From Streptomyces muensis (GTDB lineage: Bacteria > Actinomycetota > Actinomycetes > Streptomycetales > Streptomycetaceae), in the NCBI RefSeq assembly GCF_021474425.1, contig NZ_JAKEIP010000036.1, positions 1 to 52,308 on the forward strand: a stretch of DNA of 52,308 bases, given 5' to 3'. Every line of letters starts with the position of its first letter. The stretch's first letter is position 1. A program made the translations under genes and the position numbers. A model generated the notes under the pieces. It had not been told where the DNA came from, searched no databases, and was given only the letters and a program-made list of their open reading frames with translations. Positions 1-7,722 of the stretch are shown here, piece after piece.

Positions 1-44
1 CCCAATCCCCCACCCACCCGTCGCGGGCCGCCCGGGACGCGCAA

Positions 45-74
45 GAGCCCCTGCCCCGTGGAGGCAAGGGGCTC
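45..74 (-). terminator. Hairpin terminator after DUF397 gene
   Basis: GAGCCCCT (45-52) pairs perfectly with AGGGGCTC (67-74), extended by GCC/GGC around a one-base bulge. It lies 37 nt past the stop of the DUF397 gene. There is no long T-tract, which is common for Streptomyces terminators. It could also serve a convergent gene beyond the left edge of the window. Confidence 0.55.
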
Positions 75-110
75 CTTCTGATGATCCCGGTGCAGAGTTG
101 AGCGGTCTCC

Positions 111-320
111 TCAGACAGCAGGGAGTGCGCCGCCCTTCACCGCCCCTACGAACCAGGACCAGGCGTCGGCGTCGAAGACGAGGGGCACACGGTCCAAGGC
201 CTTGCTGTCGCGCACGGGCAGGATGCCGGGGAACCCATCCGCTACCTCCAGGCAGTTGCCGCCCTGCCCGCTGTAACTGCTCTTGCGCCACGTCGCGGTC
301 TCAAGACCGGGGGTGCTCAT
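111..320 (-). CDS. DUF397 domain protein (WhiJ/AbaA-cluster small partner)
   Basis: This 69-residue protein is essentially one DUF397 domain. It opens with WRKSSYSGQGGNCLEVAD and ends with the family pattern VRDSKALDRVPLVFDADAW..FV. DUF397 proteins are small actinobacterial partners of DUF5753-type helix-turn-helix regulators, and in Streptomyces such pairs (whiJ-like loci) affect development and antibiotic production. The gene starts 28 nt after the stop of the XRE regulator on the same strand, so the two are probably cotranscribed. Function is known for the family only in general terms: these partners are thought to bind and antagonise the regulator, sometimes compared to a toxin-antitoxin pair. 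The specific role here is inferred from context. Confidence 0.85.
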   Translation of the reverse strand: MSTPGLETATWRKSSYSGQGGNCLEVADGFPGILPVRDSKALDRVPLVFDADAWSWFVGAVKGGALPAV

Positions 321-348
321 GCCACGTCACCTCTCTGCTTCCCTGCTG

Positions 349-1200
349 CTACAGCTCCTGCCGCACCCGGGAGATCAGGTTGAGGCTGTCCGCCGGGCTC
401 AAGGCGATTGACCGGAGCGAGTCGAAGATAAGCGTATAGTCCGCGGTCTCCTCCGGCGTCTCCATATAGAGCGTCCCCGTGTAGTGCTCCACACACACGA
501 CGTCCGGAAACGACGAGCCGGGAAAGCCGAAGAGGACGAAGGAACCAGACAGTCCGGCATGCGCACCGGCCCGGTCAGGGATGACCTGAACCTCCACGGA
601 CGGATGCCCGGCCATCGTCTCCAGATGCTCCAGCTGCCTGCGCATGACGTCCCTGCCTCCCACCTGGAGTCGGAGGGCCGCCTCTCCTTCGATCACGCAC
701 AGCCGTGGCGGGGTTGGACGTTCCAGAATCTCCTGACGCTTCATGCGCGCCTCGACCAGTGCTTCCACCTCGTCGTGTTTCAGAGTGGAGGGCTTGGCGG
801 AGAGGACTTCCCGGGCATAGTCAGGCGTCTGCAACAGGCCGGCGATGAGACCGCCCTCGTACGACCGGATGTAATCGGCGGTGTTCTCGTAGTCGATGAA
901 CTCCGTGTACGTCGGGCGCGCCAGCCCCGCCCGCTGCACCCAGCCCGGTTCACGGCTCCGCCGAGCCAGCTCCAGCGCCTCGTCGACCAGGGCGGGGTCA
1001 TCGACACCGTAGAACCTCAGCAGGTCGCGCAGTTCACCGAGGGAGATGCCCAGACGGGCGTTCTCGATGCGATTGATCTTCGTCCGGTGACAGCCGATGC
1101 GTTCGGCGGCGTCATCAAGGGTCTTGCCTGCCTTCTCCCGGTATCCGAGCAACAGCCCGGCAAGGCGACGACGTCGAAGAGTCGGACGCACTGCGGCCAT
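349..1200 (-). CDS. XRE-family regulator with DUF5753 domain (WhiJ-like)
   Basis: The 283-residue protein has an N-terminal helix-turn-helix at about residues 10-65 (LLLGYREKAGKTLDDAAERI, then CHRTKINRIE). A DUF5753 ligand/partner domain follows, with the typical YENTADYIRSYEGGLIAGLLQT stretch split across residues 100-125. ATG at 1200 is preferred over the GTG at 1215, because GGAGGGGG sits about 6 nt upstream of the ATG. This is the classic Streptomyces regulator type partnered by DUF397 proteins (WhiJ family). It is divergent from the ATPase gene at 1387, with a palindrome in the shared intergenic space that could be its operator. The target genes cannot be read from the sequence. Confidence 0.88.
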   Translation of the reverse strand: MAAVRPTLRRRRLAGLLLGYREKAGKTLDDAAERIGCHRTKINRIENARLGISLGELRDLLRFYGVDDPALVDEALELARRSREPGWVQRAGLARPTYTEFIDYENTADYIRSYEGGLIAGLLQTPDYAREVLSAKPSTLKHDEVEALVEARMKRQEILERPTPPRLCVIEGEAALRLQVGGRDVMRRQLEHLETMAGHPSVEVQVIPDRAGAHAGLSGSFVLFGFPGSSFPDVVCVEHYTGTLYMETPEETADYTLIFDSLRSIALSPADSLNLISRVRQEL

Positions 1201-1315
1201 AACTACCCCCTCCACTCAAGTGCGTTGACGGCACAGCCACCCCGGAAAAGATCATGGCAATATTTCCAAGAGGCGGTTGCGTACAGAGCGTTGCGAAGAG
1301 CACTCTAGACCTGGT

Positions 1316-1348
1316 TACCCACCGCCACCAAGTGGTGACGGATGGGTA
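1316..1348. promoter_or_regulatory. Nested palindrome between divergent whiJ-like genes
   Basis: An outer pair TACCC (1316-1320) / GGGTA (1344-1348) surrounds an inner pair CCAC (1325-1328) / GTGG (1332-1335). It lies 39 nt upstream of the ATPase start and 116 nt upstream of the regulator start. Its position suggests an operator for the XRE protein. That assignment is inference. Confidence 0.35.
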
Positions 1349-1386
1349 CTTCGACCTTCCCTCGCTCGCTCTCAAGGGGATGAGCC

Positions 1387-1818
1387 ATGCCCACACGAGC
1401 CGTACCGCTCGCCGCCGCACAGGCAGCGACGCATCAGTTCCCGCGACAACGCCGCAGCGTCGGCCGGGCCCGCGCGGCTCTCCGGGAGCAGCTCGCCATA
1501 TGGCACATCGAGGGCGAACTCGTGGACCGGGCAGCACTGTTGCTCTCGGAGCTGGCCACCAACGCCGTCAACGCGAAGACGGCACCCGGCCGTGAGATCC
1601 AGGTCCGGTTCGTACTGACCGGCCGGGAGTTGCGCGTCGAGGTGGCGGACGCAAGCGACGAGCAGCCGATGATGAGGCACGCGAGCAACGACGACGAGTC
1701 CGGGCGGGGGCTTCAGCTGGTCGCCGCGCTGGCCGACTCGTGGGGCGTTGAACCACGCGACATCGTCGGCAAAGTCGTGTGGGCCCGCTTGATGCTGCCG
1801 GAGGGGGACGCGTCATGA
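1387..1818 (+). CDS. Anti-sigma-factor-like ATP-binding protein (HATPase_c_2)
   Basis: This 143-residue protein has a GHKL/HATPase_c_2 fold. The N-box is LLLSELATNAVNA (about residues 58-70), the G1 box is VEVADAS with its conserved aspartate (about residues 90-96), and the G2 box is ESGRGLQLV (about residues 107-115). Streptomyces encodes many such small RsbW/SpoIIAB-like proteins; only some have known sigma-factor or anti-anti-sigma partners. It forms the divergent arm of the DUF397/XRE cluster, as in abaA/whiJ-type loci, and overlaps the next ORF by ATGA, implying translational coupling. No sigma factor gene is adjacent, so any sigma target is unknown. Confidence 0.82.
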   Translation: MPTRAVPLAAAQAATHQFPRQRRSVGRARAALREQLAIWHIEGELVDRAALLLSELATNAVNAKTAPGREIQVRFVLTGRELRVEVADASDEQPMMRHASNDDESGRGLQLVAALADSWGVEPRDIVGKVVWARLMLPEGDAS

Positions 1819-2234
1819 CGCCGGCAAAGGGCCTCACGAAACCGGGCTTCTGGTGTGAGCGGAGGACGTATCGCTCCTTGTCGGCCGACGCTCTCGCATC
1901 CGTGGCGACGTACGGCACGACCAACCCGGCACAGGCCATTCGCAAGATCCGGGTGGATGTGAGGGTGTTGGCATCCACGCTCCCGCCACGCGAGATGGCG
2001 CGGGCCTTCAAGTGGGCGAACGAGCGCGGCTGCCTCGGGGCACTCGCCGCCCTGCACCGCGGGGAACCGTGCGGGTTCTCGCTCAACAGCCATGACGCGT
2101 GGGTGGAGTGGTCGGTTCGGCCGGTCGTGTTCCTGGCGTTGGCCGGCTGTGGGGCTGCCGCCTTCTGCCTGAGTAACGGAGAGCGACCGGCGGAGCGGGG
2201 AACGCCCCTGGCGCCCCGGTCACACACCTCGTAA
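1815..2234 (+). CDS. Small hypothetical protein of the whiJ-like cluster
   Basis: This predicted 139-residue protein begins at an ATG overlapping the ATPase stop (ATGA at 1815-1818). The overlap decides the start and argues that the gene is real and coupled. I do not recognise the family. The body (about residues 1-95) is basic and probably helical, with four cysteines across the protein. A hydrophobic stretch (VVFLALAGCGAAAFCL, about residues 103-118) could be a membrane segment or a buried helix. Unknown small ORFs downstream of the ATPase are common in whiJ/abaA-type clusters, so a role with the neighbouring regulators is possible but only inferred. Codon use looks normal for the host. Confidence 0.6.
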   Translation: MTPAKGLTKPGFWCERRTYRSLSADALASVATYGTTNPAQAIRKIRVDVRVLASTLPPREMARAFKWANERGCLGALAALHRGEPCGFSLNSHDAWVEWSVRPVVFLALAGCGAAAFCLSNGERPAERGTPLAPRSHTS

Positions 2235-2317
2235 GGCTGACACCCCGGACGGCGATCACTGATGACGATTCTTACCCAGCCGTGCTGCTCTGCCTGTGGT
2301 CCTGGTAGGCAAGTCGG

Positions 2318-2398
2318 ATGCTTGACCGACTTCCTCTCGATGAGCAACTCGACGGCTTGCGATCCGTTCTCTCCCAGAACGAGACCTATATGACGTAA
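2318..2398 (+). other. Gap 2235-2509: short ORF-like stretch, possible gene remnant
   Basis: Within this 275-nt gap, an ATG at 2318 opens a 26-codon frame (MLDRLPLDEQLDGLRSVLSQ followed by NETYMT) with a plausible amphipathic composition and a TAA stop at 2398. No ribosome binding site of note precedes it. It may be the leftover N-terminus of a lost gene or chance. The rest of the gap holds only the hairpin at 2464-2501. Confidence 0.2.
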
Positions 2399-2463
2399 CG
2401 GCAGCGTGCGGCAGCGGCAGTGGTGTGCATCGCGTCAGACAAACCGCTGGCCAAGCTGACGGG

Positions 2464-2501
2464 GGCTCCCCGCATCTCAGGCGACAGAGACGCGGGGAGC
2501 C
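2464..2501 (-). terminator. Hairpin terminator of the secreted-protein gene
   Basis: GGCTCCCCGC (2464-2473) pairs perfectly with GCGGGGAGCC (2492-2501), with an inner TCTC/GAGA extension. It begins 9 nt after the stop of the minus-strand gene at 2510. No T-tract follows. Confidence 0.6.
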
Positions 2502-2509
2502 ATTTACTG

Positions 2510-3238
2510 TCAGGAGTCGTAAGCGATCTTCAGATCGCTGGAGTACGAGGTGTCCTCAACGGGGGTCTCGCCCCGTCCCTGGGAAGACGGGCTGATTCCG
2601 TCGAACAGCGAGTACCTGAAGCTGAAGCCGAGATTCGCGGTTCCGGGACGACCACCCACATTGACGCGGAAGGTGCAGTTTCCGTACAGCGTGTAGTTCT
2701 TGTTGCGTCGGTTGTTAGGGACCGACGAGTGCCAGAAGTAGTTGACGGCAACGTTGGCATGAGAGTCGTGGTACGGGAGCTGCATGTGGCCGGCCTTGCA
2801 CGTCATCCTCCCCGTCGCGATGGCCTGCACGGTCGGGGAGGTGCGGAACGACCACGCCATGTGGGCCGGTCGACCCACGGTGCCGGCCATGTTCACCTGC
2901 CCGGTGAAGGTGCCGTTCGCGTCCGTTCGCTTGTAGTCGGGATCGGACATCTTGAAGGTGTGCTTGCCCTGCTGAACTCCGGCGTGGGCCGGAGCGACCC
3001 CCAGTGCGAGAACTGCGGCAAGCAATGCCGAGCCGATTGCAACGGATCGCTTGGCGGATATGGGGAAGACACGAGAATCCAGTCTGCTGACGGGCAGCGG
3101 AAGGAGACCATCCCACCGCTGCGCGTGACTGATAGGACTGATCCGGTCGGTTGCCGATGCGCGGTCAGGAATCGAAACTGATGTCCAGCCCAGACGAATA
3201 GCCCGGACCGTCGTCCCCGTTTGGCGGGCGGCGCACAT
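2510..3238 (-). CDS. Secreted hypothetical protein
   Basis: The reading frame contains a clear Sec signal peptide: lysine/arginine, then VAIGSALLAAVLALGVAPAHA with an A-x-A cleavage site. About 155 mature residues follow, rich in Ser, Thr, Asn, Tyr and His, with two cysteines. I do not recognise the family. The start is unclear. There is no ATG, GTG or TTG just before the signal peptide in this frame. The only upstream starts (ATG at 3238 or 3265) would put about 60 or 70 extra residues in front and overlap the cold-shock-like gene. An ATG in a neighbouring frame at about 3111 would fit if there were a one-base indel. The coordinates given use the nearer ATG and are provisional. Confidence 0.6.
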   Translation of the reverse strand: MCAARQTGTTVRAIRLGWTSVSIPDRASATDRISPISHAQRWDGLLPLPVSRLDSRVFPISAKRSVAIGSALLAAVLALGVAPAHAGVQQGKHTFKMSDPDYKRTDANGTFTGQVNMAGTVGRPAHMAWSFRTSPTVQAIATGRMTCKAGHMQLPYHDSHANVAVNYFWHSSVPNNRRNKNYTLYGNCTFRVNVGGRPGTANLGFSFRYSLFDGISPSSQGRGETPVEDTSYSSDLKIAYDS

Positions 3239-3476
3239 CGGCCTCGGGCCAGACACGTACGGCACGCCAGTGGTATTCGTCCTGCTCGGCCTCCTCGGCC
3301 GAGAAGGTGACGAGCTGGCCAGCGGTCAGCTCTCGGAAGCCGCTGGCCTGGATAGCTGAGAAGTGCGCCCATACCTGGTCCGGGAGGGAATCAGAAACGA
3401 GGACGCCCCATCCCTCCTCGCTGTGCCACTCAAGCACATGGCCAGCGAGCACATCTTCAGCCTTGGTCTCAGGCAT
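3165..3476 (-). CDS. Divergent cold-shock-domain protein
   Basis: The 103-residue product follows the cold-shock fold pattern. GHVLEWHSEEGWGVLVSD stands where canonical CspA has GTVKWFNxxKGFGFI; then come VWAHFSAI (RNP2-like VFVHxSAI), GFRELTAGQLVTF and a final strand WRAVRVWPE. The central aromatic RNA-binding residues are partly replaced (W for F), so it is a divergent member. ATG at 3476 is chosen because a GAGGGAG-type ribosome binding site precedes it and the domain begins soon after; longer frames upstream are low-quality sequence. The C-terminal 25 residues are an uncharacterised tail. The likely role is binding single-stranded nucleic acid; the target is unknown. Confidence 0.72.
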   Translation of the reverse strand: MPETKAEDVLAGHVLEWHSEEGWGVLVSDSLPDQVWAHFSAIQASGFRELTAGQLVTFSAEEAEQDEYHWRAVRVWPEADVRRPPNGDDGPGYSSGLDISFDS

Positions 3477-3674
3477 GGCTCCCTCGTCCCCCCTTTTTTT
3501 GCGCCATTGGCACATAGCCGTTCGGCACGCACTGTGGTCAGCAGCGCTTGACCGAATCGCTGGTGACATTAGCAAACACCCCTTGGTCACGGGGGCGAGG
3601 GGGTGCCGCTGCGGTGTGGCAACCTCGCGAAATTGCAGGAGATCCTTTCGGCGAGGCGACGAACCCTGACGGTG

Positions 3675-3688
3675 TGAGCACGTGCTCA
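3675..3688. promoter_or_regulatory. Perfect 14-bp palindrome with CACGTG core
   Basis: TGAGCACGTGCTCA is perfectly self-complementary with no spacer. It lies upstream of the cold-shock-like gene and about 40 nt past the acyl-CoA synthetase stop. An operator is more likely than a hairpin, since there is no loop. I know of no regulator to assign to it. Confidence 0.35.
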
Positions 3689-3712
3689 AATTGAAGGCAG
3701 CTGCACGGACCC

Positions 3713-5638
3713 TCAGCTCCCGTACAGCGCCTCGATCTCCCCCGCATACGCCGCCATCACCGCCTGCCGCTTCACCTTCATCGACGGTGTGAGCATCCCG
3801 TTGTCCTCGTTGAACTCGCCCTCCACCAAGGTGAACGCGCGGATGGACTCGGCGCGGGAGACGGCCTCGTTGGCGTGGTCGACGGCCTTCTGGACGTCGG
3901 CTCGGAGGCGGGGGTCATCGAGGATCTTGGAGAGCGGGGTGTCGGCGGGCATCTTGCGTACTGACAGCCAGTGGGCCACGGCCTCCGGGTCGAGGGTGAT
4001 CAGGGCGGCGATGAAGGGGCGGTTGTCGCCGACGACGAGGCACTGGCCTATCGGGGGGCGGCTGCGGAGGCGGTCCTCCAGGACGGCCGGGGAGACGTTC
4101 TTGCCGCCGGAGGTGACGAGGATGTCCTTTTTGCGGCCGGTGATGGTGAGGTAGCCGTCGTCGTCGAGGGAGCCCAGGTCGCCGGTCGCGAACCAGTCGT
4201 CGGTCAGCACGGCGTCGGTGGCTGCCTGATTGTTCCAGTACGCGCCGAAGACGATGCCGCCCTTGATCAGCACCTCGCCGTCGTCGGCGATGCGGACCGC
4301 CGTGCCGGGGACCGGCTGGCCGACGGTGCCGGGGCGGGGCCTCAGAGGCGGGACGATGGTGGCGGCGGCCGTCGTCTCGGTGAGGCCGTAGCCCTCGTAG
4401 ACCATGATTCCGGCGGCGTAGAAGAAGAGGTTGAGCTCGCGGTCGAGGGGGGAGCCGCCGCTGATGGCGTAGCGCAGGCGGCCGCCGAGTTCCTTGCGGA
4501 CGCGGCGGTAGACCAGGAGGTCGTAGAGACCCCAGGCGGCGTAGAGGGCGGGGGTGGGGCCCTTGGCTGAGCCGGTACCGAGGAACTTGTCCAGGTAGGC
4601 CTTCGCGAAGCGGACGGCTGTGCGGTGGGCTCGGTCGAAGGAGGCGCCGCGGCCCATCTTCTCCGCCGTCGCGCGGCCCGTGTCGTGGATCTTCTCGAAG
4701 AGGTACGGGACGCCGACCAGGAAGGTGGGGCGGAACTTCCTGAGGGCCGGGCGGAGTTCGTCGGGCTTGATGCTCGGGCAGTGGCCGATCTCTATGCGGG
4801 CCATCAGGCAGGCGATCTGGAGGGTGCGGCCGAGGATGTGGGCGAGGGGGAGGAAGAGGAGGGTCGAGGCGGTCTGGTGGGTGACCTCCTTGAAGATGGG
4901 GTGCAGGAGTTCGACCGTGTTGGCCGCCTCGGCGTGCAGGTTGGCGTGGGTGAGGACGCAGCCCTTCGGGCGGCCGGTGGTGCCGGAGGTGTAGCAGACG
5001 GTCGCGATGGTGTCGGGGGTGAGGGCCGTGCGGCGCTTGGTGAGCTCGTCGTCGGGGATCTCGCGGCCGAGGCTGGTGAGATCGGCGAGCGCGTCCGCGT
5101 CCAACTCCCAGATGCGCGGGGCCTGTTCGTGGCCGGCCGTCCCCCTCGTCACCGTGGCCGTGTTCTCGGCCGTCTCGGTCACCACGTGACGGGCACCGGA
5201 GTCCCGGACGATCCACTCCACCTGGTCCGCGGAGGAGGTGGCGTAGACGGGGACCGTCTGGCCGCCGGCGGCCCAGATGGCGAAGTCCAGGACCGTCCAC
5301 TCGTAGCGGGTGCGGGACATCACGGCGACCCGGCCGCCGGGTTCCAGGCCGGCCGCGATCAGTCCCTTGGCCACAGCGGTGACTTCACGCGCGAAGGCCG
5401 CGGCCGTCACCGGCTGCCACGTGCCCGCCTCCTCGCGGCGGAGGGCCACGGCGCCGGGGGCCTCGGCCGCGTTGGTGAAGGGCAGGTCGGCGATGCTGCC
5501 GGTGGTGGCGCGCGGGGCGAGGGGTGGCGTGCGGGCCTCGCGGACCACGCCCTCGGCGTCCTTGACGACCTCGACCTTGGTCCGGTTCAGCAGGTCCGTG
5601 CGCTGCTTCGCCCGCTTGAGATCCTTGCGTACGCCCAT
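3713..5638 (-). CDS. Long-chain fatty-acid-CoA ligase (AMP-forming)
   Basis: The 641-residue protein is a full-length ANL-superfamily acyl-CoA synthetase of the FadD15 type. It has the P-loop-like TVCYTSGTTGRPKG at residues 213-226, YGLTETT at 417-423, the TGDLG adenylate-binding motif at 486-490, the GRKKDI hinge at 501-506, and the C-terminal catalytic lysine region TPSMKVKR near residue 620. It activates fatty acids to acyl-CoA at the cytoplasmic membrane for beta-oxidation or lipid synthesis. It is transcribed alone. A CTTAC-N6-GTAAG palindrome sits inside its predicted promoter, suggesting control by a TetR/FadR-type lipid-responsive repressor. Confidence 0.93.
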   Translation of the reverse strand: MGVRKDLKRAKQRTDLLNRTKVEVVKDAEGVVREARTPPLAPRATTGSIADLPFTNAAEAPGAVALRREEAGTWQPVTAAAFAREVTAVAKGLIAAGLEPGGRVAVMSRTRYEWTVLDFAIWAAGGQTVPVYATSSADQVEWIVRDSGARHVVTETAENTATVTRGTAGHEQAPRIWELDADALADLTSLGREIPDDELTKRRTALTPDTIATVCYTSGTTGRPKGCVLTHANLHAEAANTVELLHPIFKEVTHQTASTLLFLPLAHILGRTLQIACLMARIEIGHCPSIKPDELRPALRKFRPTFLVGVPYLFEKIHDTGRATAEKMGRGASFDRAHRTAVRFAKAYLDKFLGTGSAKGPTPALYAAWGLYDLLVYRRVRKELGGRLRYAISGGSPLDRELNLFFYAAGIMVYEGYGLTETTAAATIVPPLRPRPGTVGQPVPGTAVRIADDGEVLIKGGIVFGAYWNNQAATDAVLTDDWFATGDLGSLDDDGYLTITGRKKDILVTSGGKNVSPAVLEDRLRSRPPIGQCLVVGDNRPFIAALITLDPEAVAHWLSVRKMPADTPLSKILDDPRLRADVQKAVDHANEAVSRAESIRAFTLVEGEFNEDNGMLTPSMKVKRQAVMAAYAGEIEALYGS

Positions 5639-5676
5639 GGTGGCTCCCGGGTGCCAGTCGTACTTACCGAAGAGTC

Positions 5677-5704
5677 AACTTACTCACGCGTAAGGGAAGG
5701 TCAA
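5677..5704 (-). promoter_or_regulatory. Promoter with embedded CTTAC-N6-GTAAG operator
   Basis: On the minus strand, TTGACC (5699-5704) and TAAGTT (5677-5682) are 16 nt apart, about 40 nt upstream of the acyl-CoA ligase ATG. The inverted repeat CTTAC-N6-GTAAG occupies 5679-5694, between and over the promoter elements. This placement is typical of a repressor site. Confidence 0.45.
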
Positions 5705-5717
5705 TGGTTCACACAAA

Positions 5718-6013
5718 GTGCGGGCAAGGAGCGGGGCAGGGCCATCGGAAGGGGCCTCCGTCTCCCCCGGACTCACCCCGCTGACCGATCTGTTCGCCCA
5801 GCGGCTGCTCGATCCGGAGGGGGTGAACTCGACCGCATCACCACCGAGTTGCTGGCCGCCGCGCTGAAGGACACCCGGTGGCAGCGGACATCGCCGTCGT
5901 GCGCGCCCCGGCTCGGGGTGGCCGCCGTCCGGGCCGCGTACGGCCATGAGCTGGACGCGCTGCATGTCGAGGGCCTCGTGCGGGCGTTGCCCTCCGTCTG
6001 CGCGGACTCCTGA
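5718..6013 (+). pseudogene. Decayed secreted chorismate mutase (AroQ-gamma type)
   Basis: Two pieces of a periplasmic/secreted chorismate mutase can be read in different frames. Around 5766-5823 a frame gives LTPLTDLFAQRLLDPEG, resembling the first helix of the AroQ-gamma domain (L..L.D.AAqRL). From 5825 to the TGA at 6011-6013, another frame gives 62 residues beginning ELDRITTELLAAALKD, with SPSCAPRLGVAAVR and HELDALHVEGLVRAL.SVC. This matches, from memory, the C-terminal helices and the disulphide cysteines of the Mycobacterium tuberculosis secreted enzyme. The middle of the enzyme, including most active-site residues, is missing and the halves are out of frame. No signal peptide remains. 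Confidence 0.6.
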
Positions 6014-6042
6014 GAGCCTGGAACAGGCTCTGAGGCGCCGGC

Positions 6043-7575
6043 CTAGTCCATCAGCCGCTCCGCCCGGCCGATGGCCTCCGCCAGCTGCCGTACGTCCTCG
6101 TCCTCCGTCTCCTTCGCCAGGTCCTCGGCGTGGTCCGCGAGGCCGCTGAGGGAGGGGGCGGCGGGCAGGGAGCTCCAGCGGGAGTCGCCGTCGCGCAGCG
6201 CGTCCGCGAAGTAGGCGGCGGTGGCCGTCACCTGGAACCTCGCTGAGGTGTCGTCGAGGGAGTCGTGCAGGGAGCCGGTCTCCAGCTGGCCCGACTTCTC
6301 GTGCGGGGCGCGGGTCTTGGGGTCGAGCCAGCGGACGCTCGCCGTGGCGAGGTGGCCCTCGGTGCCGGGCCTGGTGCGGACGGCGTAGAGGGCGGTGACG
6401 GTGTGGCCGGGGCCGATCTCGCCGCCGTCGACGCTGTCGTCCCGGAAGTCCTCGTCGGCGACCTGGCGGTTGTCGTAGCCGACGAGCCGGAACTCCTTGA
6501 CCGTCTCGGGGTCGAAGGCGACCTGGGCCTTGGCGTCGCGGGCGGTCAGGTCGATGTTCTGGGGCAGTTGGCGGCTGAAGACCTTACGGGCGTCGTCCTC
6601 GTCGGAGACGTACACCGTGTGCCCGTCGCCCTTGTCGGCGAGGCGTTCCATCAGGGCGTCGCCGTAGTCGCTGCCGACACCGACGCCGAAGAGGGTGATG
6701 CCGTGCTCGCGGCGTTCGGAGGCGATGCGTTCGAGGATGGCGTCGGCGTCGGTGTCGCCGGTGTTGGCGAGGGCGTCGGAGATGAGGACGACCCGGTTGG
6801 TGGCGCCCTTGCGCAGGCCCTCCACCGCTGTCTCGTAGCCGGTCTCCATCCCTGCGCCCAGGTTGGTGGAGTTGGTGGGCTCCAGGCTGTCGATGGCGTC
6901 GTGGATCTCGTCCCGGTTGCCGTCCAGACGGGTCATCGGCAGGACCGTCTCGGCCTCGTCGCTGAAGGTGACCAGGGCGACCGAGTCGTCGTCGCGCAGT
7001 TGGTCCGTCATGTGTCCGAGGGAGTCCTGGGCGAGGTCCAGGCGGCCCGGTTCGGCCATGGAGCCGGAGATGTCGATGACGAAGGTGAGGGCGGCGGGCG
7101 GGCGTTCGCCCGGGTCGGAGGCGGGGCGGGTGGCGAGGCCCACGCGGACCAGGGACCAGTCCTCGCGTTCGGTGCGGGCGCCGTCGACGGTGACCGTGAA
7201 GCCGTTGCCGTCCGGGCGGTCGTAGTCCTGGCGGAAGCTGTTGACGAACTCCTCGGGGCGGACCGTCGACGGGTCGGGCAGCCGGCCCTCGGCGAGGGTG
7301 CGGCGGGCGTAGCCGTAGGAGGCGGTGTCGACGTCCAGGGCGAAGGTGGAGAGGTAGTCGGGCTCGGGGGCGAAGTCGCGGGATTCGTCCGTGTCGTTCT
7401 CGCCCTCGCGCCGGTCTCCCTGGCTGTACGCGGGAGCCGGGAAGCCGCCTTCCTTGCTGTCCGCCGTGCGCCCGCTGCTGTCGTCGCTCCCACCGCATCC
7501 GGTGAGCAGCAGGCCGCCCGCCGCGGTGAGTGCGAGCAGTGCTGTGCGCAGGCCTCGTGTGCGGTACCGATCCAT
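6043..7575 (-). CDS. VWA-domain lipoprotein (YfbK-like)
   Basis: The 510-residue protein has a lipoprotein signal with lipobox LLTGC (Cys27). A linker leads to the N-terminal von Willebrand-associated domain (STFALDVDTASYGYARR, then RPEEFVNSFRQDY), and to a VWA domain whose MIDAS begins FVIDISGSM (DxSxS, residues 168-172). The C-terminal part (about residues 350-505) corresponds to the DUF3520-type domain of YfbK proteins. It should be tethered outside the membrane and bind divalent metal and protein ligands. GGGGAAGGG precedes the ATG. It is transcribed alone; the ABC genes upstream on the same strand end 147 nt before its start. The ligand is unknown. Confidence 0.9.
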   Translation of the reverse strand: MDRYRTRGLRTALLALTAAGGLLLTGCGGSDDSSGRTADSKEGGFPAPAYSQGDRREGENDTDESRDFAPEPDYLSTFALDVDTASYGYARRTLAEGRLPDPSTVRPEEFVNSFRQDYDRPDGNGFTVTVDGARTEREDWSLVRVGLATRPASDPGERPPAALTFVIDISGSMAEPGRLDLAQDSLGHMTDQLRDDDSVALVTFSDEAETVLPMTRLDGNRDEIHDAIDSLEPTNSTNLGAGMETGYETAVEGLRKGATNRVVLISDALANTGDTDADAILERIASERREHGITLFGVGVGSDYGDALMERLADKGDGHTVYVSDEDDARKVFSRQLPQNIDLTARDAKAQVAFDPETVKEFRLVGYDNRQVADEDFRDDSVDGGEIGPGHTVTALYAVRTRPGTEGHLATASVRWLDPKTRAPHEKSGQLETGSLHDSLDDTSARFQVTATAAYFADALRDGDSRWSSLPAAPSLSGLADHAEDLAKETEDEDVRQLAEAIGRAERLMD

Positions 7576-7722
7576 CGGCCCTTCCCCCTTGGTCCGTTGA
7601 CGTCGACTTCTGTGACTGTGACGGGCCAGGGGGCCGGAACGTGCGCTACGGAGGGTTGCGGATGAGTCTCGAAGCGGGCACGGGGGCGGCCCGCCGAGAC
7701 CGGTGGGTGATCTTCCGGTGAC

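Noticed and set aside
1344..1349. GGGTAC upstream of the ATPase gene as a SigB-type -10
   Set aside because: No GNNT element lies 14-16 nt upstream; the hexamer is the arm of the palindrome noted there.
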